Source: Heterostelium multicystogenum (Eukaryota; Evosea; Eumycetozoa; Acytosteliales; Acytosteliaceae). From it: a DNA stretch of 64,000 bases. The position numbers and the translations under genes were made by a program. Positions 45,808-57,959 of this stretch are shown in pieces. The notes beneath the pieces are model-generated. The model saw only the letters and a list, made by a program, of their open reading frames with translations, ran no database searches and was not told the origin of the DNA. Location of the stretch: the NCBI GenBank assembly GCA_003667245.1, contig RCNN01000510.1:1-64000 (forward strand). Reading direction: 5' to 3'. The stretch's first letter is position 1; each line of letters opens with the position of its first letter.

Positions 45808-47981
45808 TCACGATAAATTCTCTGGGCTTGGTGTCAAAGGTGATAAAACTTGACATGATGAGGAATCACAGAATTTATCTGGAGATGGTTCGGTAGGAAT
45901 CACATCTTCAGAATTGAAATTTACAGGCTTTAAATTCTTAATCATGGAATTATAGGTGGCGGCATCAATTTCCTCGTATGGCATCTGAGCGTAAGTTTGT
46001 TCAGTACCTTCTGGTACTGGTAGGAAGCTTACTCCTTTCAATTGATATTGGAAGTAGTCCAATGCATATGGAAGTTGCGATCCTTCTGTTTCTGGATTAA
46101 AACTTACTGTACAACTAACTTGATTATCAGCCCAGTACTTTTGCAGAAAAGCAGCAAGTGACAACTGCTCCCACATAGTTAAAGATTTTGCCTTTCTAAT
46201 ACCTTTACCAGAATGAATAGGAATCTGAACGACCATATTAGATTTATTCTCGACAGCTGGCTCTATATGGTATCCTGCCTCCATGAGCGGTTTTAATAAA
46301 GGTGATTCTTTTTGAAGACGGACACGACGGATATAATACTCGCTAATAGGATAGTGCATTCCAGGTGTGGCACCAGCTAACAAAGATACAGTTCCACTTG
46401 GTTTGATCGATGTGGTCTTTATAGACTTTGGAATTGCTAACCATTCTGAGTAGTGGTTATCATATTGTTGGATAGCTTTGTAGCCCTCGGTTGACCAGAG
46501 TCTAAGTTGATCTAAACCCTTCGATGTAATAAACTGTGCAATTCCACTCATTGAGCAACCAATTCTACGATTGCGTAGTAAAACTCTATTGGTATCTGGC
46601 CATTGTGTTCTACCGAGAGTAACAGTCTTTGCATAAAGAAATGCATACTTTAAAGTTTCTAGGTAGTCTTGGAGGCTTTCGTGATTGTTTGGGAAGGTTT
46701 CAACCAAACAACAGACCTCAAATGACTCGAGTGTCTGCTCCAAACAAGGATTTCCACCTACTGCTCTGCTGTCTTTGTTATCGCCATCAACAGAATCCAT
46801 TCGACTGAATTTTTGCATATTTTGTAACCACGCGAATCCTGGTTCGCCATTATCAATAATACGCTCAGTGATTGTCTTGTAGTTCATACCCAACTGAGCA
46901 AACACGGAATTGTTACTTGTCCATCCAAAGTCAGCTCGATGTGGATTCACTTTATAGTTTTTAAGATTGATGTATTCTTCTGAGTGTGGATCACCAAAGG
47001 CAATTTCGGCAGTTTGTCTAGTATTTGCAGAGACAACACATTTTCCAATATGATTCATTAGATCTACAATGGTAGTTACACTAATATTTTGTCCAACTTC
47101 TTTATCGAGAGTTTCTGAAAGAGATTGATGAAGGATCTTTAGAGAGTCTGGACCAGAACTGTGACCACCGAACCCTTTTATTGGGGTGCCAGATGGTCTG
47201 ATCTCTGAATAATCAAACTCCACTCTAGTTTTTCCAAGGAAATAAGAATCCAAAGCAAACGGACAGATTCGACCCAACCTTCACGGCAATCTGGGATTAC
47301 AAATGTATTTGGCTTTGCTCTGTCCTTTGGACCTTTGATGCTCATAGTATTGGCACCCTTAGTGTCAAAACCAACTCCAACACCCAACATAGAAGCATCC
47401 ATCAAAAAGATGAATGGTTTCGTTGGGAACTTTTTCATATGCTCAGTGGACACAAAAGCGCAGTTATTCAAAGCAGCATAGAGTCCTTTTTCCTCAGTGA
47501 GTGGGGAACCCATTGCCCATAATCCACGTCCAGGTGGTAGAAACTTCATTGAGAATATACGTTCATACATTTGCTGTGCAGAATGCTGAGCTGTAGCAGC
47601 ATTCCAAATGAGACCATGCTTTTCAATCCAGTCACGTTGCATATTGAATGTTCCATTTACTACACGCTCAACGGTCTCAAACCATTGTTCATTTGATCCA
47701 TCAGGCTTTAAACGTGAATAGGTACGTCTATAGACTAATTCCCCTAAAACACCGAAACCAAAAGGTGCCTCTCTCTTTCTATATCCATCCACAAAGTGTG
47801 AAGAAAGTTTGAATTTGCGGTCTAAACCTGACAATTGGTGTTTTACATCTTCATATAGGAATGGAGTTGGTTCGTGAGGTACATCAGATCCAATTTCACT
47901 TGTACTGCCTATATCGACACGATCAGCCTCATCAACATTGTCTTTTTTGTTGACGCTACAATATGTCCTCGACTGACTCAT
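45808..47981 (-). CDS. nrdJ: Class II (adenosylcobalamin-dependent) ribonucleotide reductase
   Basis: Reduces ribonucleoside triphosphates to deoxyribonucleotides with a B12 cofactor, needing neither oxygen nor a second subunit. Signatures are FLPPGRGLWAMGSP, ALNNCAFVSTEH (substrate-site Cys), GVGVGFDTKGAN, NPCLEQTLES (with the radical Cys and Glu) and IKPSGTVSLLAGATPGMHYP. This is the monomeric RTPR type. I prefer the ATG at 47981 (MSQSRTYCSVNKKDN); the frame is open upstream to 48311 but that part is poorly conserved in character. A single T is missing near 47252. Dictyostelids are known to carry both class I and class II reductases. Confidence 0.92.
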
Positions 47982-48518
47982 GGAAATGATTAAACTATTA
48001 AAATAATAACTATTTAGAGAATGTGAAGCACTTTGGAACAGAGATGTTGGGGCAGCACTATGCGTATAGGTGGTGCTTGAACAGATATTCCTAGTGCAGC
48101 TTAACGAAGGTTTAAACTTTAATAAATGTTTGTCATTTTGTTTACTAAAACCTGTCTTATTTAAAACAATAACAACAACAACAGCAAAGTGAGTTTGGTT
48201 AGCGAGGTGTAAATTCTTGGAAATAGAGCTATTAAAACAACACAGGGTTATTACTTTTATACAAGATCGTAGGTTTGAATTGAATGAAATAGATGAAGTG
48301 TATCTTAACATTTTTCAATGTTCATCATTTAATGTTGTTGTTGATAATTTATATCTGATGATGTTGATTTACAATACTGACTGAAATTTGGCACATTGTG
48401 CAGCATTAGTTGTACCATTGATTTTATTTCAATTTGTTTTTAATTAATTTATATTTTGGTAGTATCATATAATTACGTGGGGTTGGTTTGGGGTTCGTCC
48501 GACATAAAAAACTACAGT

Positions 48519-50125
48519 TTATTTATTAAATAATAGAATGCTGCAAAGTGATGGTTTTGGCATCCCTAAAGAACCGAATGCCACTGGCATCCTCGCATTT
48601 CCTTTGGCAATATGATCAAAATCATCATTTTTAATAAAAGAATGATGTTACACCACCCCATTTATTATTATTATTATTTTCTATCAAGTTAACCATATGG
48701 ATATTTGGTATTACTCTTTATTTTCTGTTGGTCATCATAAGCTGCAGCATTATTACTTATTGTTTGAATTGCTATTATTGTTGTTACTATTTATGTTATT
48801 TAAAGATGTACTTGGATATTGGTTATGATTGCTGTTGTTGATTGGTCGATCGAAATCGAGGACCTGTGATGATCTCTCATGAGATTTTGTCAGTGAGAGA
48901 TCGGCACACAGTGAACTAATACGTAGATGTGTCTTTCGGTGATTGTTGCTTGAATTTCTTTGATTTATGGTAGTGCTGCTATTGTTACTATTATTATTAT
49001 TATAAAAAGTTTGATTGTTGTGATGATTATGATTGGAATCATCTTGTGTAATTATATTGTTGTTATTATCTACAAAGATTGGAGGTGATGCTATTAGTGT
49101 ATCTGGTGTTGAATTTAGTGATTTGGGCGTACTTGGTGCAGAGCTGGGTGATGATGAAGTAACTGAGTGTAAGCTGTTGCTGAGGTGAGAGGGTTGCTGC
49201 TGTAATTGTGATAGGTGGAGACAATAACAAAAGATCCTTCATATTATCACTAACCACATCAATTGCATCTTGATCCAGGTGACTGCTGCTTCCATCGTCT
49301 TGTTTGGTTTTACTGTTGGTATCCTCATCTTCATTATTTGAAAAGGAGGTGAGATTCATTGAATGTCTTCGAATGTTGCCATTAGCTTTACTGTTAAAAA
49401 CTGCAGAGTTGGGTGTAAGTGATGGAGATGAGGATTGCGCCACTATATTTGGAGATAATATCTGTTGATCAGCTGCTTGATCTGTTACTAATATATTTGT
49501 CTCCAGTGACTGTATTGGTATGGATGATTGTGAATGTTGTTGGCTATTAATAGTGCCGCTCTGGCCAGTTTGGTTAATGTCATTTCTTTTGTCTAAAATT
49601 GATTGTACATGTTTTTTATTAAAGACTGCTCCTACAATCTATAAATAGAATAAAAGGCGTTAGTTAGCTATATAGTGTGTATATGGCAGGCAGATGTTGT
49701 CAACATACTGATACATTTATATTTATACTATCCTTATGTTTTATCTGGGGGAAATCATTAAATGAAAGTGGATCTATCATTGTCAATTCATCTAAACTAA
49801 AAATAAAATTTGTCTGATTCATGCCAAACTCTTCGGACAACTTCTTTTTGGTTGACTGCACAGTCTCACCACAAGAAACTTTCATAGGATATTTGAAATC
49901 ATCAGGAAAATGCAGATGTAACCACAATGATTGATGTATATTTGACTCTTGATCATATGATATTATATTACTAATATTTATCTTATTATTATTATTACTA
50001 CTACTATTACTACTACAACTACTACTGTTGTTATTATTTGTATTGATAGAACTATTGCTATTGTTGTTGGTATCGGTTGAGCCACCCAATTTGAAATGAT
50101 GATCAGATATATGATTTAAAGACAT
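48519..50125 (-). CDS. Poly-Asn protein with N-terminal ubiquitin-like fold
   Basis: Exon 1 (50125-49708) begins MSLNHISDHHFKLGGSTDTN and, after an Asn run, encodes a beta-grasp-like segment (LHFPDDFKYPMKVSCGETVQ, then EEFGMNQTNFIFSLDE). The intron GTATGTT...TTTATAG is followed by IVGAVFNKKHVQSILDKRND at 49640. A long Ser/Asn/Gln-rich part follows. Correcting single-base shifts near 49205, 48770 and 48636 extends the protein to a conserved-looking end (KGNARMPVAFGSLGMPKPS) with stop at 48519-48521. It may bind Ras-like proteins, as many dictyostelid RA/Ubl domains do, but I do not recognise the family. Confidence 0.6.
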
Positions 50126-50930
50126 AATCCTCAGTGAAGAGAATTTAGCAATTTGTTTCTTTGTGCGACATAGCTACAACAACTGTCAAGATGATCAAGG
50201 TGAATGTGATGCTTAAGAATTGATTTGAGATTGCAAACTATGATAACTCTTGATTACTAACAACTATTACTTTCTTTTTATTGTTCAGTTTTTATTATGC
50301 CAAAAATATTTATATCTTTTGATTTTTTTTGATTGTTTTTAATTGCAACCATTTTTTTTTAAAATTATTATTATTATTTTTAATTAATTTCCAAATCAAA
50401 ATTTAAAAAAAAGATTACTAGTCGTGGGAAATTATTGTTATTATTATGATTATTGAGGTTGTTGTTGTTTTTTGACCTGCCTTGTTGCAACAGTTTGCCA
50501 AACCAAACATGCTGTTATAGTATCAATACTTCAACTGTGAATTACCAAACAATTTAGTAATTAATTATGAACAATCCTATTAAAATGAATATTGTTTTTT
50601 CAATCTTTAAACTATAAGGAATACAGCTGGGTAACTTTGAATATTCCTAAAACACCAAATAATACTTAGACTAAAGTTTCAAAGAAATTAAATCAATCAA
50701 AATTCAACAAAAATAAAAGACAATGCATCACCTATCTACGAATGAAATTCATTGGCTGATGATTGTCAAAACTAGTATGTCTTTGGGATAACAACCAATT
50801 AGTGTTACTATTTTTAACCTCACATAATCATTGGTTGTTTGTTTCTTAGTATTTTTACTGAATACAAATATTTTCGTGATAGATCTAAATATTTATCTTT
50901 TTTTATTACTTATTTAATTTTCATCTCAAG
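50126..50930. other. Intergenic region
   Basis: AT-rich spacer with no gene seen. Confidence 0.4.
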
Positions 50931-50939
50931 TACCTAAAA

Positions 50940-51130
50940 GGAAAATGTCAGCGCTCGTTGTAGTCTTTGCAACCGCGAGGACTCAGAAATATAAACAACA
51001 TGTTGACCTGAACCCAGAAACAGTTGTGTGTGGGATTTGGCTGTTTGGGAATGTGGAATCATAAAAACACCACTTTTTGAACACATGGAATAGGCGCAGG
51101 TCCATTCTAGGACCATTGATTTTTGAAAAA
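50940..51130 (+). ncRNA. Candidate structured noncoding RNA
   Basis: An island of much higher G+C in a 2-kb AT-rich spacer. It folds by eye into CTCGTTG...CAACCGCGAG (50953-50982), AACAG...CTGTT (about 51022-51052) and a perfect GGTCC-ATTCTA-GGACC hairpin (51099-51114). AATG and GCGC near the 5' end can pair with GCGC and CATT near the 3' end. GATTTTTGA follows, which resembles an Sm site or a polymerase III stop. It does not match U1-U6, U3 or tRNA in my reading. A 39-codon plus ORF (MSALVVVFATARTQKYKQHV) and a 60-codon minus ORF also exist. Strand is uncertain. Confidence 0.35.
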
Positions 51131-51845
51131 AAAAACAATAACAAAAAACTCATATTTAATTCAAAATAATAAATTAAATTAAATTTAATAACATCTTAAG
51201 ATGATGTTATCATGAGTTTTCTTTTTTATCATTTATGTCGAATTTGGAATACTTTATCATTATTCAATTTCACAACATATTTACAAACTACAATTAACAT
51301 TGTTATTATACTTATTGCAATTATTACTATTAGATAGCCTTAATAAACAAATCAATATAGATTTACTTAGTAAGTATCAAACCTATAATAGTTTATTATA
51401 TATTATTATTATTATCATCATATATTACATATCTATTTAGAAACATTAATATACATTATAAATATATTTATTATCATATAGTTTTTAAGTTATTACTTAT
51501 TTTTAGTTGGTAGATCATCTAATCCAACAGGACCTGATACTAGTAGTAATAATTATATAACCTAAATTATATTTTATTACTATTATCAACCTGTGTTTAC
51601 AACTAACAATCTTTTAACCCCCTTCCTTTCACACTATACACTAATAAACAAACAAAAACAAAAAAAAAAAAAAAGATTATAATCTATATTAAATTTTTAT
51701 TTAACAAATAATAAAAAACAACAAATATTACAATTAAAGATTATTATTATTAGTTTATTTATTTATTTACTTATTACTTTATATACATATATATATTTAT
51801 AATTATAAGGTATTATTTAATTTTTTATATATTATTATTGAAGTA
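51131..51845. other. Intergenic region
   Basis: Extremely AT-rich (runs of TATTATTA and poly-A). No gene or RNA signal seen. Confidence 0.4.
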
Positions 51846-52065
51846 TTAGCACATACTCTGTATACTATCTATCAATTTACCTCTATCTGACACATCATCA
51901 ATAATCACAATCTTATTATCAGCTTCACCTCGAAGTGGAACCTGATATTAAAAAGATAGTTTTTTTTTGGATCTAGATTTTATTTTTGCATTCTACAATT
52001 TTACAAATTCTTACCAGTCTTAATTTCATTGCTCTCAAGTGTTTACAAATTTTCTTCTTAGCCAT
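51846..52065 (-). CDS. 48-residue two-exon protein
   Basis: Exon 1 (52065-52015) is 17 codons: MAKKKICKHLRAMKLRL. A GTAAGA donor and ATATCAG acceptor bound a 73-base intron. Exon 2 (51941-51846) adds 31 codons including VPLRGEADNKIVIIDDVSDR and ends SIQSMC. Exons join in frame, and a C-rich/T-rich 5' flank fits a promoter. It lies 83 bp from, and divergent to, ornithine aminotransferase. No family recognised; the basic start and acidic hydrophobic middle are all that can be said. Confidence 0.55.
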
Positions 52066-52148
52066 CTATCATTATTTTCTAATTATATTCTAATTTTTCT
52101 TTACTTTATTCTCCTTCTACTTCTTTAATTTATTGACTTTCTCCTAGA

Positions 52149-53555
52149 ATGAATCCTTCACAAGACAAAGATAAATGTCAAGATTCTTACAGCTCTGAGG
52201 AGCTGATTAAGATGGAGTCAGACTATGCTGCTCATACCTACCACCCACTTCCAGTTGTTTTTAAAAGAGCATCTGGTGTTTATGTCTGGGATATGGAGGA
52301 TAAGCGTTACTATGATTTCCTTAGTTCTTACTCTGCTGTTAACCAAGGACACAGTCATCCAAAGATTGTTGAAGCCTTAATTAACCAGGCTCAAAAGTGT
52401 GCTCTTTCATCCAGAGCATTTTTCAACGAAATTTTCCCCCAATACGCAAAGTTCATCACTGAATTCTTTGGTTATGAAATGGTATTGCCAATGAACACCG
52501 GTGCCGAAAGCCGTCGAAACTGCTATTAAATTGGCACGTCGTTGGGGATATGTACATGTAAGTTAAACAAAAGTCGAATTACAATTGCTGCAGTGATACT
52601 GATAGTTTTGTTTATCAAGAAAAAAATTCCAGTAAACGAAGCAATAATTATTTGTTGCAGAGGATGTTTCCATGGTAGAACCATTGGTGTTATTTCATTA
52701 TCAGATGATCCATCTTCATTCTCAAAACTTTGGTCCATTGTTAAGTGGATTTGTAAAGATTGATTACAACAATGTAGAGCAATTAGAAGAAGCTCTCAAT
52801 AAATATGGTGACAGAGTATGTGGATTCATTTGTGAGCCAATTCAAGGTGAAGCCGGTGTTGTAGTTCCAGATGAAGGATATCTCAAGAAATGCCAAGATG
52901 TCTGCAAGAAGAACAATGTTTTGATGATTGCCGATGAGATTCAAACCGGTCTTTGCAGAACTGGACGTCTTTTGGCTTCCGATTGGGACAACATCAAGCC
53001 AGATATCATATTGCTTGGTAAAGCCATCTCTGGTGGTTTTGTTACCAGTCTCAGCTGTATTATCCTCAAAGGAAGTCATGTTGACAATCAAGCCAGGTGA
53101 GCATGGTTCGACTTATGGTGGTAGTCCACTTGCATCTGCAGTTGCAATGGCTGCACTCTCAGTATTGCGTGACGAAAAACCTTGCTGAAAACTCACTCAC
53201 ATTGGGTGACTACTTTAGATCAGAGATTAACAAGATCAACTCTCCATTGATCCAAGCTGTTCGTGGTAAGGGTCTTCTTAATGCCATTGTCATTGATCCA
53301 AATGCAACCACTTCTGCTTGGGATATTTGCTTGAAGTTTGCCGAAAAGGGTCTACTTGCCAAGCCAACTCACGAGAATATCATTCGTCTTGCACCACCAT
53401 TGACCATCACAAAGAATCAACTCGATGAATGTATCCAATTCATTCGTCAAGTGTTCTATGACATCGGATCCACCCTCAAAAGATATCCCCGGAAAATAAT
53501 CAATTTATTATTATCCATTAATGTCCTGGGCTTGCAAATTGATAACATCCATTAA
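52149..53555 (+). CDS. oat: Ornithine aminotransferase
   Basis: A PLP enzyme converting ornithine and 2-oxoglutarate to glutamate semialdehyde and glutamate. It starts [20 protein letters not shown] without a mitochondrial leader. Conserved parts are [78 protein letters not shown] and the PLP lysine in [10 protein letters not shown]. One intron is at 52561-52619. Four frameshifts, near 52507, 52727, 53038 and 53175, are each one extra A or T in a run, with no other damage. The enzyme is very likely intact in the organism. The last 25 residues are not conserved-looking. Confidence 0.9.
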
Positions 53556-53763
53556 TTTGCGAACCTGCGACATCACCTATACAATATTTATTTTATTTAT
53601 TAATTTATTTTTTTTTGTTTTTCAGTGACAACTCATCAAAAAACAAAAATGAAACAATAAAGTGTTTGAAATATTGTAGCTTAAGTTTTTTTTGTCTACT
53701 TTATTAAATTTATTGCATTCTCTTAAGATTCAATGAATAATAATATTACTAATAGCTCCAGCA

Positions 53764-55000
53764 ATGTCAATAAGTTCATTAAGTAGAAATGAGATAGAAG
53801 CTTTGTTTAAAAAGATTCAAACAAATAGGTTCGAATGTGATCTTCTAATATCGCTGTTTAATGTATCTGCCACTTCAACTCGGAAGCATCAAGTATGCGA
53901 ACCATTTCCTCCGTTTCTAAAGAATAGGACTTCAAAGAATTTCGAATTTATTGATAGCTTTTTTAAAGAGTTACCTCCACTGTCTTATCTGAATAGCATA
54001 GGTTGGTAGAGTTAAGAATTCATCCCTTTTTAAATTCATTGTATTAAATCAGTATTATTATATTTAGATGCATTATCAAATCTATCAAATAATTCTTTTA
54101 CTTATGTTGGATTTTATTTTAAATAACCTTGGATTCCAAGTGAAACAAAAGGATTATAAAAAGGTAATTTAAAGTAATCCGTGAGTGTACCAAATTTATA
54201 TATATTAAAACTATAGTTTTATCTCTAGTTTGAAAAGAAAACACAATATTTGGTTGATATTTTAGATCATTTAAAGACTTCACAGTTTACCTTCAAAGAT
54301 ATTCAAGTTTAAATATGATAGATCAATTGCAAAGAATGCAGAGTTTGACCAACTAATCGAACAATTTGGAGTATTGTTTGGATATCATGGAAGTAGTAAT
54401 GACAGTTGGAATAATATTATACGTGGTAGAGGATTTGCAAACCAATATATTTCAGATAGTTGTCTTTTTGGTCATGGATTCTATTTTTCTTCTGACAGTA
54501 AAGTTTCTCACTCTTTTGTTAAGATTGGAAAGTGGTGGGAAAAATCTGATTTTGGACCACGAGTTGGGTGTTTGTCTGCATGTGAAATTGTAGATACCGA
54601 TCAAACTCATCGTGGAATAAAAAGTATCACCACAATCATCACCAAATCAAAACCATTGTACCAATATACAGATGACGATAAATCTTTACCTGATCACTAT
54701 ATTGTTTCAAAGATTGGTGGACATATAAGAGTCAAATATTTATTAGTTTTCCAAGATAATCCTACCTATATTGAAGCAGTTTCATCTAGTTCACCACATA
54801 TAATAAGTCACCAACTAGATGATATACAGCCAAAAAAGTAACAGTATTGTAAATAGAATCAAAAATATATTACCAAGGCGATTAAGTTTGTTTATTATAT
54901 TATTTATAATATATGCAATTGTTCTGGTGATAGCTGGAAATACCACTAATAGTTCACAAAAGAGGAACTATAAGAAAATTATTTCAAAATTAGAGTTGTA
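53764..55000 (+). CDS. PARP16-like mono-ADP-ribosyltransferase, tail-anchored
   Basis: N-terminal part MSISSLSRNEIEALFKKIQT, with CDLLISLFNVSATSTRKHQV resembling the PARP16 helical domain. The catalytic domain follows: LFGYHGSSNDSWNNIIRGRG (about 54375), then FGHGFYFSSDSKVSHSF, with the H and Y of the H-Y-x triad visible. After an extra A near 54834, the frame opens into a C-terminal hydrophobic helix (LSLFIILFIIYAIVLVIAG) and a short basic tail. That tail anchor is the hallmark of PARP16, an ER enzyme in the unfolded-protein response of animals. Introns lie at about 54008-54067 and 54160-54230. Confidence 0.82.
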
Positions 55001-55025
55001 ATATGATTAATAAAATCTTTATTAT

Positions 55026-57947
55026 TTAAGGATAACTTAATAAAACATCTGGAGATGGGGGCATTCCATTGAAAACGGTTGGTGTATTTAGCAGTTCTAT
55101 TGTTTTATAATCTTTATCAGCCGGGAAATGCATAGCCCTATTGAAAATAGAAATTGATTAGAACAATAAAATGATTTGATCAAGTTAGAAAGTTCTTTCA
55201 TACCAATATATAAAACTTGCTGCATTTGTAGGAGATGTGGCTTCAGGAGGTACTGGTTCTGATACTTTTCCAAAGGTTCTGAATGATGAATTAAGTACAC
55301 GAGTTACTGAAGTACCATCAGTATAGGTCATTCTTAGAGAATAGTCACATCCTCTATAACAATAGAATGGATATTTTCCAACAAGAGGAACAACCTCAGC
55401 AAGTTGAGCTGGATCAGTTGGATCAACAGAGAAAATAATATTTCCAATAAACTTTACAGGATCTAAAATCTTTGAGATAGAAGGGGTAGCAAGACTGTAA
55501 CCAACAGCAACCATATATACTGGAACATTCTTTTGGAGTGGTATACTATAATTTGGGATTAATATATATTAAGAATTTTTACACTTTAATTTACCTACAA
55601 TCCATTAATAGATGAAAATCCACCATCATCAAATTCTTGTAAATTGGCAGGTTCGTATTTGTTAGTTTTGTTATCCCACTTCACATATCCTGTTGGTGAG
55701 TTAGCATCTGGATACCATTTGGTTTCAAAAAATATTTGATGTGTGCTGACAGACCAATCTGCAAAAGTTGCATAATTAAAAATAGTTCTCGATCTATCAT
55801 AACCGCCACCACCATCTTGCATTGGGTCCTGTTTATAGCATCTACCTGAAGTGTCAACTGCTCTCTGACCATTCAATGGTGTTGGACAAGTTCCACTTGG
55901 CATGAATGGGATGAGCATTAAATTTTTATCTGCATCCCATCCCCACTCAGATCCAAGTAAGGAACCTCCGACATAAGGATATAAACCCATTGAAATAGAA
56001 TCCACACAATGAAAAAGTCCAAATGCTATGAAAAATTAATATGTTTGCGGTTTTTTGTTGTAAATCTAAATATACTTACCATGACCTGTTTCGTGCATAA
56101 ATAGAGGGCCCCAACTGTAATCTCCACAACTTACTCCAGCTCCAATTCCACCAACTCCAGAGCTTGGAATAGAATATGATCCATTGAGAGCTAACTTAAC
56201 CATTGGAGAGTATATTTGCTTACTTAGAAAGAATCACCATTTTGAACTCTGATGGCTCTTAATACAGTAATATATGAAGAAGAAAAGTCAAATCTATCTT
56301 TTTCATCGTTAACTGACTTTGCAAGATAACCTTCTCTTGCTCCATTAGGAGCTATTGGGAATGATGACCACTTAATATAGTTGTATGGATGTTGACTGAA
56401 ATGAACATAATCTGTTGGTAGTTTTTGGAGAACTTCAGCAACTTGAGATTCGGTTGGTAGATTTTAATGGAACAGAGTTTTCAGGTGTTGCTCCATATAG
56501 ATAAACTGGCAGACTTTCTACATAATAGTCTGAAGGTGCTCCAACATTCAATTTAATAGGATCGCTTTCATCGTTGTCATCAGCTGAAACCGTTAATGCT
56601 ACATTTGGTACGAGCCATTGTTGTGGTATTCTTGCTGTCCAATATTTGGTGGAATATATTTCCTGGTCTAATTCGGACTTAGGGAAAGACTGGGGACTTT
56701 CAAGTGGAACTTTTCCTAATCTCACACCATTTGCATCAATTCCATTTACAACTAGGTTGGATGGTACTGGATTTAATTCTAAATCAAAGATACATATTAG
56801 CTTACTCTGTAGATTGTAGTTTAAAATACAATACCTTTTCCACTTCTTGGTTGAACTATAAATTTCTTTGATTTTGGTTGAGAAGTTAGATCAAACATTC
56901 CTAGTACAGTTCTATTACCAACAAAATGTAGTGTTTGGTTTCCTCCTGGAAGGCCCCAAAATGTCCTTGGGCGGGAATTACATGTGATTGAGCTCCTTTG
57001 AATTCATTGACGATCATTCTCGATGAATTTGTAATTGGTGCAGGTGTACCTGTTGTTAAGGGAGCAGTAGTTGGAGAAGAAGTAGTTGGAGGAGCAGTAG
57101 TTGGAGAAGTAGTGTCAGGACCAGTCGTAGAAGGAGCAGTAGTTGGAGGAGCAGTAGTGACGGGACCAGTCATAGAGGATGAAGTAGTTGGAGGAACAGT
57201 AGTTGGAGAAACAGTAGTTGGAGAAACAGTAGTTGGAGAAGCAGTAGTTACAGGAGCAGTAGTTGGAGAGGCAGTAGTTGGAGAAGCAGTAGTGACGGGA
57301 CCTGTAGTTGGAGAAGCAGTAGTTACAGGAGCAGTAGTTAGAGAAGCAGTAGTGACGGGACCTGTAGTTGGGGAAACAGTAGTTGGAGAAACAGTTGTTG
57401 GAGAAGCAGTAGTGTCGGGACCAGTCGTGGAAAGAGCAGTAGTTGGAGGAGCAGTAGTTGGAGAAGCGGTAGTGTCAGGACCAGTCGTAGAAGTAGCAGT
57501 TGTTGGAGGAGCAGTAGTTGGAGGAGCAGTAGTTGGAGGAGCAGTAGTTGGAGGAGCAGTAGTTGGAGGAGCAGTTGTTGGAGGAGCAGTAGTTGGAGGA
57601 GCAGTAGTTGGAGGAGCAGTAGTTACAGGAGCAGTAGTGACGGGACCTGTAGAAGTAGGAGCAGTAGTTCCCGTGGCAGTGGTGGCAGGAGCTATAGTGT
57701 CAGGTGTAGTTGTAGGTAGTCCTCTTATCGGACTACAATAATAATTACTATTATTGGCAATACATGTGTAATCAGTAGGACAATTGACGAAATTGCAAAT
57801 TGGGACACATTTGGGAGGAATATATTTCAAAGGTTGGCAACAAATTTGATCTCCTGGACATTCTAGGTCACATTCTCGACTGACAAGTTTTCCTTTGACA
57901 ATTATAATTAATAAAAATAAAAAGACAATGGAATATAGACTTTTCAT
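55026..57947 (-). CDS. Dictomallein-type zinc metalloprotease (M66) with mucin-like stalk
   Basis: A secreted protease. A signal peptide (MKSLYSIVFLFLLIIIVKG) is followed by a Cys-rich segment (LECPGDQICCQPLKYIPPKC), then about 200 residues of Thr/Pro/Ala repeats (57040-57700), then a region starting NEFKGAQSHVIPAQGHFG. The zinc site HETGHAFGLFH is split by an intron at about 56025-56087, giving HExxHxxGxxH. The C-terminal part holds YVGGSLLGSEWGWDADKNLM and ends PPSPDVLLSYP with stop at 55026-55028. Other introns occur near 55140-55195, 55545-55595, 56225 and 56790. Bacterial StcE is the best-known relative. Substrate here is unknown; secretion and extracellular-matrix or prey-surface action are inferences. 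Confidence 0.82.
57040..57700 (-). repeat. 15-base tandem repeat encoding TTxxP
   Basis: About 40 units of five codons, mostly TTAPP, TTASP, TTVSP and TTGP(V/D). The 57510-57620 stretch is nearly perfect. This is a coding minisatellite inside the M66 protease gene and a likely site of O-glycosylation and of length variation. Confidence 0.9.
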
Positions 57948-57959
57948 TTTGGATAGATC

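Noticed and set aside
48480..48630. snoRNA candidate (GC-richer patch with TGATGA)
   Set aside because: A single-base correction turns it into the C-terminal coding part of the poly-Asn protein, and no D box follows.
56998..57741. 247-codon plus-strand ORF of VVGGAVV repeats
   Set aside because: It is the antisense shadow of the TTxxP repeat of the M66 protease.
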